Origin: Flavobacteriaceae bacterium PS02338
GTDB lineage: Bacteria; Bacteroidota; Bacteroidia; Sphingobacteriales; Sphingobacteriaceae
Length of the DNA stretch: 64,000 nt
Assembly: GCA_029959615.1 (NCBI GenBank)
Contig: JASCOD010000007.1
Coordinates: 186,001 to 250,000 of the forward strand
Reading direction: 5' to 3'
Part shown: in pieces, positions 63,055-64,000 of the stretch
Numbering within the stretch: position 1 is the first letter of the stretch
Layout of the letters: each line of letters starts with the position of its first letter
Made by a program: the position numbers and the translations under genes
Notes under the pieces: generated by a model
What the model saw: the letters and a program-made list of their open reading frames with translations, nothing else
Told to the model about the DNA's origin: nothing
The model's database searches: none

Positions 63055-63882
63055 TTAGTATTCATATAAGATATCCAAGGTGTTGGTCTGTAAAGTTTGA
63101 ACATCCAGGCTGGTATTGATTTGCTTTATGATCTTTCCATTAACTGTGGTATAGATCATGTCGATTTGATTGGTAAGTTTTTCTTGGCCATTCTCCCAAA
63201 TAGAGGTTTTTATTTTTTTAGGCATTTTGCCAATTCTAGCGAGCTCATTTAATACAGGATAATTACAGATTGAAGTTAGCTGTCCTATCTCTATATCTAA
63301 AAAATAAATGGGGTCAAAATAAAAAACATCTGAATATGCTTCTATAGTAACGAAACGCTTTACACCTCCTTGTTCAGTAATTTCAATTCTAGAAACAAGT
63401 GAGTTCTGGTCATAAGTGTAACTCCATGTAGAATTTAAGGTTTTACCATTGCTATTTACACTATAGAAATCTATTTTTTGAATTTTGTCATTCTTTTTGT
63501 AAAAGAACTCTAAACTTTGATAAACACGGGGAATTGTGCTGTCAGTAATAGTTCTGTTCATCTTCGCCATTCTTTTCTGTTGGTCGTATTCGAATACATT
63601 GCCAGATAATGATTGAGGAGACGAAACTTGAGTTATTCCATTAGCTGCGTAGGTGAAATTCCGAACATGAGGTGTTCCTCCTGTATAACTAATTTTACTT
63701 ACATTATTTTCAATATTATACTCAAAAGTTGCTGTGCGCCCTAAAGATGGCCATTTTATAGTTTTCAGGTGAATAGGAACATCTACAGGTAAAGTTTTAT
63801 GAGAGATGTTGTCGATTTGGTCTTTACATGAAATTAGGTAAAAAGCTAAAGTCGTAACCAAAAAAAAGAAATGCTTTTTCAT
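63055..63882 (-). CDS. hypothetical lipoprotein, DUF4595-like
   Basis: 275 residues, lipoprotein signal (FFFLVTTLAFYLISCKDQ, Cys at 19). The body has repeated short strands with Tyr-Asp and Asn-Gly turns (FEYNIENNVSKISYTGG; FEYDQQKRMAKMNRTI; YTYDQNSLVSRIEIT) like DUF4595 or YD-type sheets. Surface or periplasmic; function unknown. The preceding frame at 63902-64000 ends 19 bases upstream, so they may form an operon. Confidence 0.65.
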   Translation of the reverse strand: MKKHFFFLVTTLAFYLISCKDQIDNISHKTLPVDVPIHLKTIKWPSLGRTATFEYNIENNVSKISYTGGTPHVRNFTYAANGITQVSSPQSLSGNVFEYDQQKRMAKMNRTITDSTIPRVYQSLEFFYKKNDKIQKIDFYSVNSNGKTLNSTWSYTYDQNSLVSRIEITEQGGVKRFVTIEAYSDVFYFDPIYFLDIEIGQLTSICNYPVLNELARIGKMPKKIKTSIWENGQEKLTNQIDMIYTTVNGKIIKQINTSLDVQTLQTNTLDILYEY

Positions 63883-63901
63883 TGTTTCAAAATTTTAAAT
63901 T

Positions 63902-64000
63902 TTATAATGCATTGTATACGGTGCTTATTTGCCCTTTGCTACAATCGTAGATAGAATGCTGATTTCCGTAGACTAAATGCATTTCTTCAGCGGCTGTAGT
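63902..64000 (-). CDS. C-terminal end of a gene running off the window (partial)
   Basis: An open minus-strand frame enters at the window edge and stops at 63902 after 32 residues (ending GQISTVYNAL). It is in the same direction as, and 19 bases from, the lipoprotein gene. No family can be recognised from this tail. Confidence 0.4.
   Translation of the reverse strand, partial: TTAAEEMHLVYGNQHSIYDCSKGQISTVYNAL

Overview
The window reads as chromosome of a Bacteroidota, most likely a Sphingobacteriaceae member such as Pedobacter. This is an inference from the AT-rich sequence, paired SusC/SusD genes, a hybrid two-component regulator, FecR and ECF-sigma regulators, many lipoproteins with a Cys-Lys-Lys type lipobox, and TAnnTTTG-type -7 promoter elements. 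No rRNA, tRNA, CRISPR array or intact transposase was seen.

Region 1 (1-10.9 kb) is a SusC/SusD locus that looks dedicated to phosphodiesters rather than glycans. It holds the tail of a glycerophosphodiester phosphodiesterase, a FecR anti-sigma factor, an STN-containing SusC, a SusD, a DUF5689 lipoprotein, a PLD-like lipoprotein with degenerate HKD motifs, a small secreted protein and an endonuclease/exonuclease/phosphatase lipoprotein. Three consecutive proteins share the same roughly 160-residue C-terminal beta-rich module.

Region 2 (10.9-43.6 kb) is a large polysaccharide utilization locus. It encodes a GH36 alpha-galactosidase, a CE15-like esterase, two paralogous DUF4832-type TIM-barrel proteins, a second GH36-related enzyme, GH97, two GH2 enzymes, a stand-alone GH35 C-terminal tail, GH3, a hybrid two-component system (HTCS), a GH88 unsaturated glucuronyl hydrolase, a GH28-like beta-helix protein, and a SusC/SusD/SusE set. 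The enzyme mix suggests an acidic, galactose- and uronic-acid-containing heteropolysaccharide. The key regulatory observation is a 40-bp direct-repeat element found three times (14617, 32629, 35275), each 56-57 bp upstream of a TAnnTTTG -7 box and each ahead of a PUL transcription unit. It is probably the HTCS operator.

Region 3 (43.7-48.1 kb) is an ECF sigma / FecR / STN-containing TonB-dependent receptor trio, a cell-surface signalling unit.

Region 4 (48.2-64 kb) is mixed. It contains an Hsp70/YegD-like ATPase, a DHA2-type MFS exporter, small lipoproteins, an alpha/beta hydrolase, DUF2200, a MITE-like element, a PKD lipoprotein paired with an outer-membrane barrel, an AraC regulator, a LytS/LytTR-type two-component pair, a di-haem cytochrome c and uncharacterised secreted proteins.
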